Source: Bradyrhizobium genosp. SA-3 (GTDB lineage Bacteria; Pseudomonadota; Alphaproteobacteria; Rhizobiales; Xanthobacteraceae). From it: a stretch of DNA of 64,000 bases. Positions 28,011 to 38,490 of the stretch are shown piece by piece. Both the position numbers and the translations under genes were made by a program. The notes beneath the pieces were generated by a model that made no database searches, was not told where the DNA came from, and worked only from the letters and a program-made list of their open reading frames with translations. The stretch spans positions 1 to 64,000 of the forward strand of contig NZ_PSRT01000031.1 of NCBI RefSeq assembly GCF_004212635.1, in the 5' to 3' direction. Positions within the stretch are counted from its first letter, which is position 1. The number at the start of each line of letters is the position of its first letter.

Positions 28011-28749
28011 CGGCGACGACAGGACGTGCGGTCCTCGAGGCGGGCGGAAAATCCAAGTTCTTCGTTCAGGCAAACTACGCGTTCGGCGCCTCGGTGCTCG
28101 AGGATGCTCGTTCGGTCATCTCGGCAGCCGGGGGGAAGATTCTGGGGACGGTGAAGAGCGACTACGCATCGTTCCTCCTTCAGGCCCAGTCGAGCGGTGC
28201 GGAAGTCATTGGCTTCGCGAGCGCCAGTGCGGACTCCTCGAATTTGATCAAGCAGGCCTAACAGCGGACGGCAAAACCAGGCTTGCCGCTCTATTGTGCA
28301 TCATTCCCCAAATTCACCCGCTCGGACTCTCGACCTCGAAAGGACTTCTGGTTTCGGAAGCGTTCTACTGCGATCTCAACGACGGCACGCGCGCGCTGTC
28401 CGAGTGTTATACGCGGCAGGTCGGCGGCGCTAAACCGTGCACGATTCAGGCCGGCTGCTACTCGGGGACGATGCGCTACCTGAAGGCATTGTAGCCCTTG
28501 ACGTCGACAACGCCCGAAGGAGTGGCGGGGCCATCGTGACTAAAATGAAGGAGATGCCGACTGGCAATAAAGCATTCGGCAGGGGGCGGCTCCGCGAGGA
28601 TGGACGCAAGATCCACGACATGCACCGAGGTCAAAGCGCCGGAACAGTCGAATAGACCCTGGGACTACTACAGATATCTCTGGACTGTCGAAGGTGAGAA
28701 GGCTTTCCGGCCGCCAGCACTGGGAAAGTGTCCTTCCGTCAAAACTTAA
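28011..28749 (+). pseudogene. Remnant of a LivK-type ABC substrate-binding protein
   Basis: Pieces of one Peripla_BP_6 protein occur in order but in different frames. TTGRAVLEAGGKSKFFVQ and YAFGASVLEDARSVISAAGG continue to SSNLIKQA and a stop at 28259-28261. A second frame has GLLVSEAFYCDLNDGTRA and YTRQVGG. A third has VTKMKEMPTGNKAFGRGRLR and REDGRKIHDM. A last piece is EVKAPEQSNRPWDYY, ending at TAA 28747-28749. The N-terminal third is missing. This gene is dead by several frameshifts and deletions. Confidence 0.85.
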
Positions 28750-28804
28750 TTCAGCAGCGTTCTGAACGACTCCGGAACGGCGGTTCGCGGCGACACGCCG
28801 ATGC

Positions 28805-29248
28805 GTGAGGATCGACATGCGCAGCGCCGATCCCACTTACGTCGCTGCTCTCAAACTCGCTCTCTACAACGATGTTGATCTGCCCGATTTCCAGTCCGCG
28901 GCCAATCTGCTCACGCCCGATGATCCGGTCCAGCCTTTCGCGGCGCTGACGCATCGAACGCTTGCCAATTGGGGAAGCGTGCCGCGCAGCTACATCCGGA
29001 CGTCAAAAGACAATGCCTTGCCCACGGCGTTGCAAAACAGGTTCATTTGCGGGGCGGACGCATTCGCGCTCAAAAACCCGACCAAAGTCTACGATATCGA
29101 CAGCGGACACTCGCCGTTCATATCACGGCCGAGAGCCCTGGCCGGCATCCTGCTCGCGGTCGCAAGCGCAAGAGGTGATGAAGCGCTTCCGCCATGGGCG
29201 CGGCAACGTCGCCGCGGTCGTGCAATTTATACTCAATCCGCAAACTGA
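28805..29248 (+). pseudogene. N-terminally truncated alpha/beta hydrolase
   Basis: Between about 28820 and 29180 the frame encodes the C-terminal half of an alpha/beta-fold hydrolase (esterase branch). YNDVDLPDFQSAANLLTPDD and WGSVPRSYIRTSKDNALP are followed by DSGHSPFISRP, where the His is the last residue of the catalytic triad. The half with the nucleophile Ser is absent. The frame then runs into unrelated DNA up to the stop at 29248, where the dusA-like repeat begins. Confidence 0.75.
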
Positions 29249-29545
29249 GTATAACGCCAGTAACAGCTTTAGATAGCACTATATTTTCGACGCCAGCCTT
29301 GCGAGCCGTGTGCACGGGACTTTTCGTGTGCGCGACGTGTGCACTGAGAATCCGAATTCGCGATTTCCACTTCCAATCTAGGCCCAAAATGAGCCTAGAA
29401 GGGCCACGCTACGGAAGCGTCTTCGAACCGAATTTCTCAGTCGGTCCAATAACACATAGGACTGATTGCAGCTAAAATAACCTAGCAATATGAAACACTT
29501 ACGCTAGAAATTTTCCACGGCGGCCATGATCGATTGGAGCGAGAG
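29245..29545 (+). repeat. Diverged copy of dusA leader and first codons (att-like, copy A)
   Basis: This stretch aligns with 62899-63174 over its whole length, at roughly three quarters identity by eye. Shared blocks include GAGTATA-CGCCA, CTGAGAATCCGAA, CTCAGTCGGTCCAAT and the start codon region. The dusA ATG is conserved at 29490, but codon 6 is TAG (29505-29507). The second ATG (29526) of the ATG-ATG-GAT-TGG motif lies at the same 36-base distance as in dusA. Similarity fades after about 29545. This is the expected footprint of an island inserted at the 5' end of dusA. Confidence 0.8.
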
Positions 29546-29812
29546 ATCAGGTTTTTCAATCGGTTAGAAGGCAGCGTGTGCAGACGTGTGCACCGAGAGA
29601 TCAAGAAAAATCGCGTTCCAGCCAATGTGAGCACGCGTTCTGAAGTGGGGCAGGGCCACCTCTGGTTGGCGCACGTCCACGACCAAAATTCGGAGAATAG
29701 AGGAACAGGCGAGTGCTGACGAGCAACCTCAGTTCTCGGAAGCGGAAAGCATCACTCCTTCACCGCACGTTCGCGCAGCTCCGCTGATCCAATTGAGAAC
29801 GAACGGCCCTAG

Positions 29813-29889
29813 TAGTGTGGGTTGGTAGCGTTCCCCCGCTACTAATTCTGCAATTTCGCACGCTGTTCTCCGATTTTCCACGCTCTGTT
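29813..29889 (+). repeat. Hairpin-bearing dispersed repeat, copy 1
   Basis: The sequence matches 50991-51085, with the inverted repeat GTAGCG-TTCCCC-CGCTAC at 29825-29842 and the following CTAATTCTGCAATTTC. It ends 19 bases from the 3' end of the dppC gene. The remainder of 29546-29812 contains further GTGTGCAC motifs (29586-29593) but no gene that I recognise. Confidence 0.7.
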
Positions 29890-29908
29890 TCAGCTTCCTG
29901 GCATCGCA

Positions 29909-30811
29909 TCAGCGATCGCGCAGCTTGGGATCCAGGGCATCGCGCAGCGCGTCGCCGAACAGACTGAAGCCGAAAACGGTGAGCGCGATCGCAAGACCTG
30001 GAAAGATAGCGATCCATGGCGCCGTCGAGGCGTATTCCTCGGCGCCTCCCTGCAACATCAGGCCCCATGCTGCCGTCGGCTCCTGCACGCCAAGCCCAAG
30101 ATAGGATAGCGATGCCTCCGCCAGGATCGCCTGGCCGACGAATGCGGTCAGCATGATCAGGAATGGCGCCAGCACGTTCGGCACCATGTGGCGAAGTATA
30201 ATGCGTGTATGGCCGAAGCCGCAGGCGCGCGCCGCATCGATATAGGGCACCTCACGGATCGCAAGCGCGCTCGAGCGCACGACCCGCGCGCAACGGGGGA
30301 TGAGCGGAATTGTGATCGCCACGATCACGTTGTAGACGTCGCTGCCGAAGATGGCGATGACGGCGAGCGCCATGATGATCAGTGGGAAGGCCATTACCAC
30401 ATCCATGACGCGCTGCAGGACGAGGTCGAGGCGGCCGCCGAAATAGGCGCTTGCCACGCCAAGCACGAGACCGGCGCCGCCCCCAATGATCGCGCACGAG
30501 AATCCCACGATCAAGGCGGTGCGCGCACCGAACACGATGCGGGAGAACAGGTCGCGGCCAAACTGATCGGTGCCCATGAGGTGCGCCCAGCTCGGCGGTT
30601 CCGTCATGGCGGCGAAATCGTTCGACGTTGGATTGTAGGGGGCGATCCACTCGGCCGAGAGACCTGCGATCGCCATGACCAGCACCAGCACCAGGCCGAC
30701 CGTGCCGAGCGGCTGGCGGCGGCAAAAGCCGATGATGCCTTCGCGCGACGGGCGCGGGCTCTCCGCCGCGGTGTCGACGGCGGAAGCGTAGGGCGGCGTG
30801 AGATCGACCAT
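29909..30811 (-). CDS. ABC transporter permease, DppC type (second Dpp system)
   Basis: Protein of 300 residues with about six membrane helices. GTDQFGRDLFSRIVFGARTA is the DppC hallmark. The coupling helix is PYIDAARACGFGHTRIIL and the C terminus FSLFGDALRDALDPKLRDR is typical. ATG 30811 is chosen with GGGAG eight bases upstream; a GTG at 30826 is the alternative. It is the last gene of the operon that starts with the ATPases at 35.6 kb, and faces the hairpin repeat at 29.8 kb. Confidence 0.92.
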   Translation of the reverse strand: MVDLTPPYASAVDTAAESPRPSREGIIGFCRRQPLGTVGLVLVLVMAIAGLSAEWIAPYNPTSNDFAAMTEPPSWAHLMGTDQFGRDLFSRIVFGARTALIVGFSCAIIGGGAGLVLGVASAYFGGRLDLVLQRVMDVVMAFPLIIMALAVIAIFGSDVYNVIVAITIPLIPRCARVVRSSALAIREVPYIDAARACGFGHTRIILRHMVPNVLAPFLIMLTAFVGQAILAEASLSYLGLGVQEPTAAWGLMLQGGAEEYASTAPWIAIFPGLAIALTVFGFSLFGDALRDALDPKLRDR

Positions 30812-30829
30812 CGTGCGAGCTCCCACTCT

Positions 30830-31801
30830 TTAGCCGTAGCGGATGCGCGGATCGAGCCACGCATAGAGCAGATCGACCACGAGATTTGCGAACACGAAGA
30901 CTGCGACCGTGAGCATGACGAGAGCCTGCGTCAGCGTATAGTCCTGATTCTGGACGGCCAGCACGAACAGGCGGCCGACGCCATTGAGGTTGAACACCTG
31001 CTCGGTCACCACGAGCCCGCCGATCAGGAAGGCGAACTCGATGCCGATCAGGGTCACGACCGGCAGCAGCGCGTTCTTGAGCGCGTGCCGGTTGATAATG
31101 AGCCGTTCGAGCAGACCCTTCGCGCGGGCGGTCCGGATATAATCCTCGCGCAGCACCTCCAGCATCGCCGAACGCGTCATCCGCATGGTGACAGCGGCGT
31201 AGCGGTAGCCGACGGTAACCGCCGGCAGAATCACCATCGACAGGTTTCGAAGTGGATCCTGCCAGAACGGGACGTAGTCGATCGGGGGCATCCAGGGCGT
31301 GCCGAATACTGCATGCGAGATGTCGAGAACGGCCAGGATGGCGACGATCCCCAGCCAGAACGACGGCGTCGCGATGCCTGCGATGGCGGTCGTGCGGACC
31401 ACATGGTCGATCCAGCTGTTCTGCTTCAATGCCGAGATGGTCCCGAGCGGGACTGCGATAATGATGGCAACCACGGTCGCCATCACGGCGATTTCGAGCG
31501 AAATCGGCAAACGCGCTGCGATCTCTTCAGTGACGGGCTTGCCTGACCACATCGAGATGCCGAAGTCGAGGCGAAAGAAGCCCCACACAAAGTCCAGGAA
31601 CTGTAGAATTAGCGGCCGATCGAGTCCGAGCTCGGCGTGGCAAAGCGCCACGGCGCGCGGGTCGACGCTTCCGCCACCGGAGCTGAGTCGGACCTCGCAG
31701 ATGTCTCCTGGAATGAGGCGCATCAGCACGAACACGAGCGCCGCCGCTCCGACCAGCGTCGGGATCACGAGAAGCACCCGGTTCACGATATACCGGTACA
31801 T
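30830..31801 (-). CDS. ABC transporter permease, DppB type (second Dpp system)
   Basis: Protein of 323 residues. The N terminus RYIVNRVLLVIPTLVGAAAL and the loop LCHAELGLDRPLILQFLDFV are DppB features; the coupling helix is DYIRTARAKGLLERLII. It ends 18 bases before the DppC start. A 10-bp hairpin separates it from the upstream binding-protein gene. Confidence 0.92.
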   Translation of the reverse strand: MYRYIVNRVLLVIPTLVGAAALVFVLMRLIPGDICEVRLSSGGGSVDPRAVALCHAELGLDRPLILQFLDFVWGFFRLDFGISMWSGKPVTEEIAARLPISLEIAVMATVVAIIIAVPLGTISALKQNSWIDHVVRTTAIAGIATPSFWLGIVAILAVLDISHAVFGTPWMPPIDYVPFWQDPLRNLSMVILPAVTVGYRYAAVTMRMTRSAMLEVLREDYIRTARAKGLLERLIINRHALKNALLPVVTLIGIEFAFLIGGLVVTEQVFNLNGVGRLFVLAVQNQDYTLTQALVMLTVAVFVFANLVVDLLYAWLDPRIRYG

Positions 31802-31824
31802 CCTAAGCGTCCGATCCTGACCGC

Positions 31825-31864
31825 GCCGCGATGCAAGTCAGCGGTTGCGGACCGGCATCGCGGC
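31825..31864 (-). promoter_or_regulatory. Hairpin between binding-protein and permease genes
   Basis: GCCGCGATGC 31825-31834 and GCATCGCGGC 31855-31864 form a perfect 10-bp stem with a 20-base loop, starting 10 bases after the binding-protein stop codon. No T tract follows. It probably tunes binding-protein versus permease expression, as for the first Dpp system. Confidence 0.65.
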
Positions 31865-31874
31865 ATGGCGCAGC

Positions 31875-33491
31875 CTATTTGTCGAGCCACACGTTGGCCA
31901 AATCCTGATTGAGGTAATGGCTCGGACTGATCTTCCAGCCCTTCACATACGACCGGGCGGGGATGATGCGATTCCACCACGGCGTCATCAGCATGTGAAC
32001 CTGGGTGTCGAGAACGTATTTTTCGAACTCGCGGATCATTGCTCGCTGCTTGACGGTATCGGTCTCGTGAAGCAGCGCCTGATAGAGGGCAATCTCCTTC
32101 TCGTCGTCATAGTTGCCGTAGTTCTCGGCATAGACCGAGTGCGGCAAGAACTTGCCGATGTCCATGAGTGGGTTCACCACGCTCTGACAGTTGAAGTCCA
32201 CGGTCACATCGAAGGTGCCATGACGCAGCGAGTCGAAGAACGGACCGGTCGGCAGCACGCGCTGCGTGACCTGCAATCCAACCTTGCTCCACTCGTCGAT
32301 TAGCCAGGTGGCGACATACTTGTAGGGCTGGTCGACGTTTCGGTTCATCAGCTCGAATTTGAGTCCCTCGGCCCCTGCCTCCTTGAGCAGGCGCTTGGCC
32401 TCCTCGCGCGATTTCCCGATATCCGGCCAGAAGCCGGCTAACGTCTGCAGCTCCTCCTTGGTCGCCGCCAGCGGCGATCCCGGAAACACGATGCCGGCTA
32501 CCGTATGCACGGTGGCGATCTTGGCGAGCGCCGGCGCGCCGTGCCAGCTGTCGATCGCCAGCGCAAGCGCCCGGCGGACCCGCACGTCGTCGAACGGCTT
32601 CCGCTTGTGGTTGGGGGTCACCAGGTTGCCGCAGTTCCAGTCGCTGGTCTGAACGGTGATCTGGTCGCCGAGCTCGCGCACGAGCTCGTCGCGGGCTGAG
32701 GGCGGCAGGCCGCGGAACTCGACCGCGGCGCGGTCGGCGCGGATCGCATCGACCCGCACGGCCTGCTTGGCCGCGAAGATGCCGATGAATCCGTCGAGAT
32801 AAGGCCGTCCTTCGTGATAATAGTCGGGATTGCGCACCCCCTTGATCGACTGGCCGATCTCGTAGCCGGCGAACTTGAACGGGCCGGAGCCCATGATGTT
32901 CTTCTCGAACCAGCGCGGATCCTTGTCGAGGATCTCCTTCTTGTAGATCCAAGCAAAGGGATCGGCGAGCGAGGGCAGAAAAGCGTTGGTCGCGAACTTC
33001 AGCCGGAACACCACGGTCGTCGCATCCGACGCCTCGACCTTGTCGACCATGATGAAGTAGCTCTCGCGTGCGCTCGACATGCCCTCGCGGGGATGTATGA
33101 TCTCCTGCCAGCTCGCCGCAACGTCCGCGGCGGTGAGCGGCGAGCCATCGTGGAATTTCACGCCCTCCCGGATCTTGAAGATGTAGGTCTTCCCTCCGTC
33201 GGTCGGCGTCGGCATTTCGGTGCAAAGATCACAGACGAAATCGGTGGTCGACGACGGATTGTCCGGGTTAATCCTGATAAGCACGCTGTAGAATGGCGCA
33301 ACCGCGTGCACGGTCGCAAAGGTGGTCTCGCGGTGACCGTCGAAACTCGGCGGAGCGTCCGCCGGGATCATGAAGGTGAGTATCCCTCCGCGCTTCGGGG
33401 TGTCGGCAGCTGCCGGAGCGGCCACGTTCGTGAGAGGCGCGATGCAAAGAGCAGCGCCAAGACTGGCTGCCGCCAATAATGTCCTGATCAT
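31875..33491 (-). CDS. ABC transporter substrate-binding protein, family 5 (second Dpp system)
   Basis: Protein of 538 residues with a Sec signal peptide (residues 1 to about 28, ending AAPAAADT). The mature chain has the family 5 motifs FKIREGVKFHDGSPLTAADV, MGSGPFKFAGYE and RVRRALALAIDSW. A cysteine pair, FVCDLC, near residue 88 is unusual for the family and could form a disulphide. A strong AAGGAGGAGG site precedes the ATG. Unlike the first system this protein is not Tat-dependent. Substrate unknown. Confidence 0.92.
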   Translation of the reverse strand: MIRTLLAAASLGAALCIAPLTNVAAPAAADTPKRGGILTFMIPADAPPSFDGHRETTFATVHAVAPFYSVLIRINPDNPSSTTDFVCDLCTEMPTPTDGGKTYIFKIREGVKFHDGSPLTAADVAASWQEIIHPREGMSSARESYFIMVDKVEASDATTVVFRLKFATNAFLPSLADPFAWIYKKEILDKDPRWFEKNIMGSGPFKFAGYEIGQSIKGVRNPDYYHEGRPYLDGFIGIFAAKQAVRVDAIRADRAAVEFRGLPPSARDELVRELGDQITVQTSDWNCGNLVTPNHKRKPFDDVRVRRALALAIDSWHGAPALAKIATVHTVAGIVFPGSPLAATKEELQTLAGFWPDIGKSREEAKRLLKEAGAEGLKFELMNRNVDQPYKYVATWLIDEWSKVGLQVTQRVLPTGPFFDSLRHGTFDVTVDFNCQSVVNPLMDIGKFLPHSVYAENYGNYDDEKEIALYQALLHETDTVKQRAMIREFEKYVLDTQVHMLMTPWWNRIIPARSYVKGWKISPSHYLNQDLANVWLDK

Positions 33492-33629
33492 TTGCCTCCT
33501 CCTTTTCCTTCCTCCCTTGTTATTGGGATGGATTGGTTATTGGGATCAATGCTTAGAGTCACCTCTCAATCGGGTGTCCGGCGAAGCGTGCGGCGGTCCT
33601 TCGTGGAAAGCGCCACAGCTCGACCGAAT

Positions 33630-34624
<995 letters not shown>

Positions 34625-34628
<4 letters not shown>

Positions 34629-35599
34629 GCCACCGCTCCGGCCGCGGCGACGATCTCCTCGCTGCGCAGGCACGCCGCAAGGTGGCTGGCTGGCCCTGCC
34701 TGCTCAAGCGGCGGCCGCAACTGAGCGCAGGCGTCCACCGCGAAGCGGCAACGCGGGCGGAATGCGCAGCCTTGGTCGAGGCGCGTGAGGTCGGGGGGCT
34801 GGCCGTTCACCGGGTCGAGGCGCGCCTGGCGCGGACGATCGAGCCGAGGCACCGACCGCAGCAATGCCATCGTGTAGGGATGGCGCGGGTGGTGGTAGAT
34901 CGCCGCTGCCGGGCCGCTCTCGACGATGCGCCCGGCATACATGACGTTGACCCGCTTGGCGTAGCGCGCCACCACGCCGAGATTGTGCGTGATAATGATG
35001 AGCGCCACGTTGAGTCGGCGCGTCAGGCCGTTCATAAGCTCCAGGATCTGCGCTTGGATGGTCACGTCGAGCGCAGTCGTCGGCTCGTCCGCGATAATGA
35101 GCTTGGGATCACAGGCGATCGCGATCGCGATCATGACGCGCTGGCGCATGCCACCCGAGAGCTGGTGCGGATACTGCTTGAGGCGGCGGGCCGGATCGGC
35201 GATGCCGACCAGGCCGAGGAGCTCGATGGCGCGCTTGTGCGCCGCAGCGGAATCGGCACGGCGGTGCTGCTCAAGCGTCTCGGTGATCTGCCGGCCTATG
35301 GTGAGAACGGGATTCAATGATGTCATCGGCTCCTGGAAGATCATGCCGATGTCGCCGCCCCGCACTTCTCGCATTTGCGCGTCCGAAAGCTGCATGAGGT
35401 CGCGGCCGGCGAAAAGAATCTCGCCGCGCGTGATCCGCCCGGGCGGATCCGGGATCAGGCGCAGAATTGATAGCGCCCCGACGGACTTGCCCGACCCGCT
35501 CTCGCCGACGATCGCGACCGTGTCGCCCTGCTCGACGGTATAACAAATCCCGTCGACAGCGCGCACAACTCCCGCGCCGGTCCGGAACTCAGTATGCAA
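34625..35599 (-). CDS. ABC transporter ATPase, DppD type, unusual start
   Basis: At least 324 residues with Walker [12 protein letters not shown], signature [12 protein letters not shown], Walker [13 protein letters not shown] and the C-terminal [12 protein letters not shown] motif. The only conventional start in frame is TTG at 35599, inside the conserved first strand ([13 protein letters not shown]). The natural N terminus lies eight codons further up at 35623, where the codon is ACG instead of ATG, correctly spaced behind GGGAGG. An in-frame TAG stands upstream, so either ACG or TTG is used, or the gene is weakened by mutation. Confidence 0.88.
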
Positions 35600-35802
35600 A
35601 TCCTTGATCTGCAGGAGCGGCGTGACACCCTCCCGATGTTTCTCTGCAAGCTATTCTAGCAGCCACCCCAAGGACTTGCCACATTGGTAGTGTCGCAGGA
35701 CCTTTGCGTGCAATGCCGCAAACAGGTTGAATCGTCGTCCTGACACCGTGCCGCAACACTTTCGAGCGCGGAGCTCCGAGCGCCGGAGGACAATATCATC
35801 AC

Positions 35803-38490
35803 TCAAGGTGTGCCCGTTGTGCTCACTTGGGACCCTTGGCCTTCTGCACCGGTCGAAACGACGATCGGTATCTGGCGAATATCGGCGTTCATGACATTGC
35901 CGTTGAGTGTAACGGCCGCGAACATCGTGTAACGGCCGACCGGCAACCGGTTCTTGAAATCGAATTGGAACGAGGAGCTTTCGCCAAGAGGGGCAGCGCC
36001 GGCGAGCACCACACGCTTTCGATCGTCGACGACCACGAACCGGCACTCCGGGGGCGTCCGTTTCAGCACGTCCGGCGGTATGGATGAGAGTGGCACGCGC
36101 TTAAGGCGATAACTGCGCTGAAACTTGTCGATCATTTCGATATCGCCCGACAATCGGACCCCATCGCCGGTCGAGTCCACCGCAGTGATGAATCCGCGAC
36201 GCGGGATCGCGTAAGAGTCATAGGAGCCTACGCCCAGCGGGTAGCTCAAGTCCCTGAACGCGGAGAGCACGACGCCGTCATGCGACCAGCTCTTGAGCTG
36301 ATAGGGCCCGTTGGTCACCAGAAAATGGCCATTGGCCTTGTAGAAGGCTGAGAGCGCCGCCCATCGCCTGCGTGCCTCGTCAACGCCGACAAGCGTGCGC
36401 AACGCTTCCGGCCGGTAGCCTTCACGCTCGAAGCTCTCGCTCAAGGCCGCGAGCCGCTCCTTCAGCGCTTGCGAGCGGACGAGGTCCAGCCATTCGACGC
36501 TGCGGCGAACGGCCTCGGCCTGCGAGAATGCCGCCCAGTTTCGGCCGACCGCTTCTTCCATCAGGACAAGAAGATGCCAGGGCAGCGTGCTCCATGGCGG
36601 CGCCGGGACCGCCTCCCGTTCCGGGCTCGTCGGCGCGCTGGTCGTATAGACCTCGATCGTGAAGACTTCGCGGAGGAAATCGACGTCGCCGACTCTGATC
36701 GACCGGGACGCGGTTTCGCTGCCCACGACCCGCAATCCGGCAAGCTGGCGACGTATCGGCGCGGTAGCGGTATCGATTGATTGATCGTAATGCGCCTCGC
36801 GGCCATCGCCACGAACGCCCCAGCGATATGCAAAGATGTAGGGGTAGAGCAGATCGGCCGCTGTCATCCTCGTCCCGTCGTGGAACGCGGAGCCGAGCAG
36901 GCGATAGACCAGTTTCGTCCTGGCGAATTTGCCGGGGCCGATGGCCTGAAGGTGGCCATTGTCGAGATCAGGCAGTACGGCGTCTGCGGGGATCGCAATC
37001 ATATTCTCCGCCACGGTCGATGGTTGCGCGGATGGCCTGCTCCGCTCGACGATCGGCTCGGCCAGGATCGACAGACTGACGAAGGTGTAGACCACCATCA
37101 GCGCGGTGAGCGGAATCTGAGAGGCCAACGCGCGCTTGCGCGCGGAAAATGTCTGCATCGCCTGCAAATGCGCGAGATAGACTGCCGCGATGTGTCCGAA
37201 AAGGACGGCCGCGACCGCCGTGTACCAGGCGAAGCGCGCCCCTACGATTGCAATGTTCGGCCGATAACTCGCGGTCCCGAGCAGGTTCCAGCCGTAGCCG
37301 AAAGGATCGGAAAGCAGCGGAACGATGTATTGCCCCTGGACCAGGAAGTATACGAGGTAATGCGCAAGGTGATAGCCGAGCGCGATTGGGATCAGCGTCA
37401 GGGCGAAACTCTGGGCGATCTGCCGCGGCGAAAATTGCCACTCCGTCACCGCGGCTATGATGATGCTCACCATCCAATAGGCTGACAGGAACAGGAGCCA
37501 AAACCCGAGCAGGCCGACGCTTCGTAGGGCTACCGGGCCGAGCTCGGCGACATCAGATAAACGCGCGATGATCGCGGATTCCGCCACCGACCATTCGGGA
37601 GTCGCAATCAGGCCGTCGTAAAGAACGCTCGACAGGAGCAGCAGCACGAATGCCATCATTGATGGCGAAATCAGCTCGCGACGGGCCAAGCCCGTGCCAA
37701 ATCCTCGCAACCGAAATTGCGGTTTCGGCGGGGCCGTGCGTATGTCTGTTGGCGCAAAGCGCGCGAAAGTTCCGAATACAACGGTGAAGAGCTCGCCATG
37801 CCGCAGCCAGGCCTCGCTGCCGAACAGATACATTCCGGTCCAGGTCAGCGCGGAATAACCAAGCGCGAAGGAAGCTAGGTGTAACGGCACAGCAGGTGTC
37901 GGATAGACGAGTTCGATCCAGGAAAAGGTCAGCAGCAGGAGCACCGCGGGCCAGACACCGAGTGCCAGGGGATACGGTCTGCCGAGTGCGAGATTGCGGC
38001 CACAAACGCGCCTGTATACCATCTCAACGCCTTCGAAGACAGTTCGCCATGGATTGATGAGCGGCCAGATATTTCCGACGAACGCCGAAACATAGGCGAG
38101 GCCGACCCAGGCGATGATCCAGACCAGCGTGGGTGCGAGATTGCGGTAAGGATTTTGATCGCCGAAAAAACCCGCCACCAGCATCGCGGCGAACAGGACG
38201 AGAGCGATCAGCTTAAGCGGAACGCCCAACGCCGCGACGATTTTTCCGAGCGGATAGTCGAACAGATCGATGCGCGAATAGGCGCGTGCAGGCTGCGCGC
38301 GGCGTACAAACAGGCCGACCACCACGAAAGAGAACATGACCGCAGCCGCGCCGCCGAAAAGATACAGAGACAAGGGCAGGGGGAGATCGTAACGCTGGCC
38401 GAAACCGTGCGCGCCGGCCGGTGTGACGCCAATAAGCAGGGCCGCAGCCGCAGCCAGCCAGCATCGGGTCGTTATGGCGGTTCTGGTCAC
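35803..38490 (-). CDS. Membrane protein fused to a family 5 binding-protein-like domain
   Basis: Protein of 895 residues. A signal peptide (1-28, ending GAHG) is followed by about ten membrane helices up to residue 480, with GFGQRYDLPLPLSLYLFGGA, FVGNIWPLINPWRTVFEG and ALGYHLAHYLVYF. This half resembles uncharacterised membrane proteins that databases sometimes label fenitrothion hydrolase; I give that name no functional weight. Residues of about 500-880 are soluble and resemble family 5 binding proteins (FHDGTRMTAADLLYPYIFAY; HFLVTNGPYQLKSW). The soluble part is clearly homologous to the C half of the 788-residue protein encoded at 43460. Its ATG overlaps the cupredoxin stop by four bases. 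It is the last gene of the Liv-type operon. Confidence 0.85.
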   Translation of the reverse strand: MTRTAITTRCWLAAAAALLIGVTPAGAHGFGQRYDLPLPLSLYLFGGAAAVMFSFVVVGLFVRRAQPARAYSRIDLFDYPLGKIVAALGVPLKLIALVLFAAMLVAGFFGDQNPYRNLAPTLVWIIAWVGLAYVSAFVGNIWPLINPWRTVFEGVEMVYRRVCGRNLALGRPYPLALGVWPAVLLLLTFSWIELVYPTPAVPLHLASFALGYSALTWTGMYLFGSEAWLRHGELFTVVFGTFARFAPTDIRTAPPKPQFRLRGFGTGLARRELISPSMMAFVLLLLSSVLYDGLIATPEWSVAESAIIARLSDVAELGPVALRSVGLLGFWLLFLSAYWMVSIIIAAVTEWQFSPRQIAQSFALTLIPIALGYHLAHYLVYFLVQGQYIVPLLSDPFGYGWNLLGTASYRPNIAIVGARFAWYTAVAAVLFGHIAAVYLAHLQAMQTFSARKRALASQIPLTALMVVYTFVSLSILAEPIVERSRPSAQPSTVAENMIAIPADAVLPDLDNGHLQAIGPGKFARTKLVYRLLGSAFHDGTRMTAADLLYPYIFAYRWGVRGDGREAHYDQSIDTATAPIRRQLAGLRVVGSETASRSIRVGDVDFLREVFTIEVYTTSAPTSPEREAVPAPPWSTLPWHLLVLMEEAVGRNWAAFSQAEAVRRSVEWLDLVRSQALKERLAALSESFEREGYRPEALRTLVGVDEARRRWAALSAFYKANGHFLVTNGPYQLKSWSHDGVVLSAFRDLSYPLGVGSYDSYAIPRRGFITAVDSTGDGVRLSGDIEMIDKFQRSYRLKRVPLSSIPPDVLKRTPPECRFVVVDDRKRVVLAGAAPLGESSSFQFDFKNRLPVGRYTMFAAVTLNGNVMNADIRQIPIVVSTGAEGQGSQVSTTGTP

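Noticed and set aside
29240-29600. tRNA or tmRNA gene as integration target at the island junction
   Set aside because: No cloverleaf, T-loop GGTTCGA or CCA-ending stem is visible at either repeat; the repeat instead carries the dusA leader and start codons.
30188-31546. 452-codon plus-strand open frame across the second dppC and dppB genes
   Set aside because: Antisense shadow of two permease genes; composition is dominated by His, Asp and Arg and no domain is recognisable.
35803-38490. Calling the 895-residue membrane protein a fenitrothion (organophosphate) hydrolase
   Set aside because: That database label comes from general similarity of the membrane half. No hydrolase active site is visible, and the C half is binding-protein-like.
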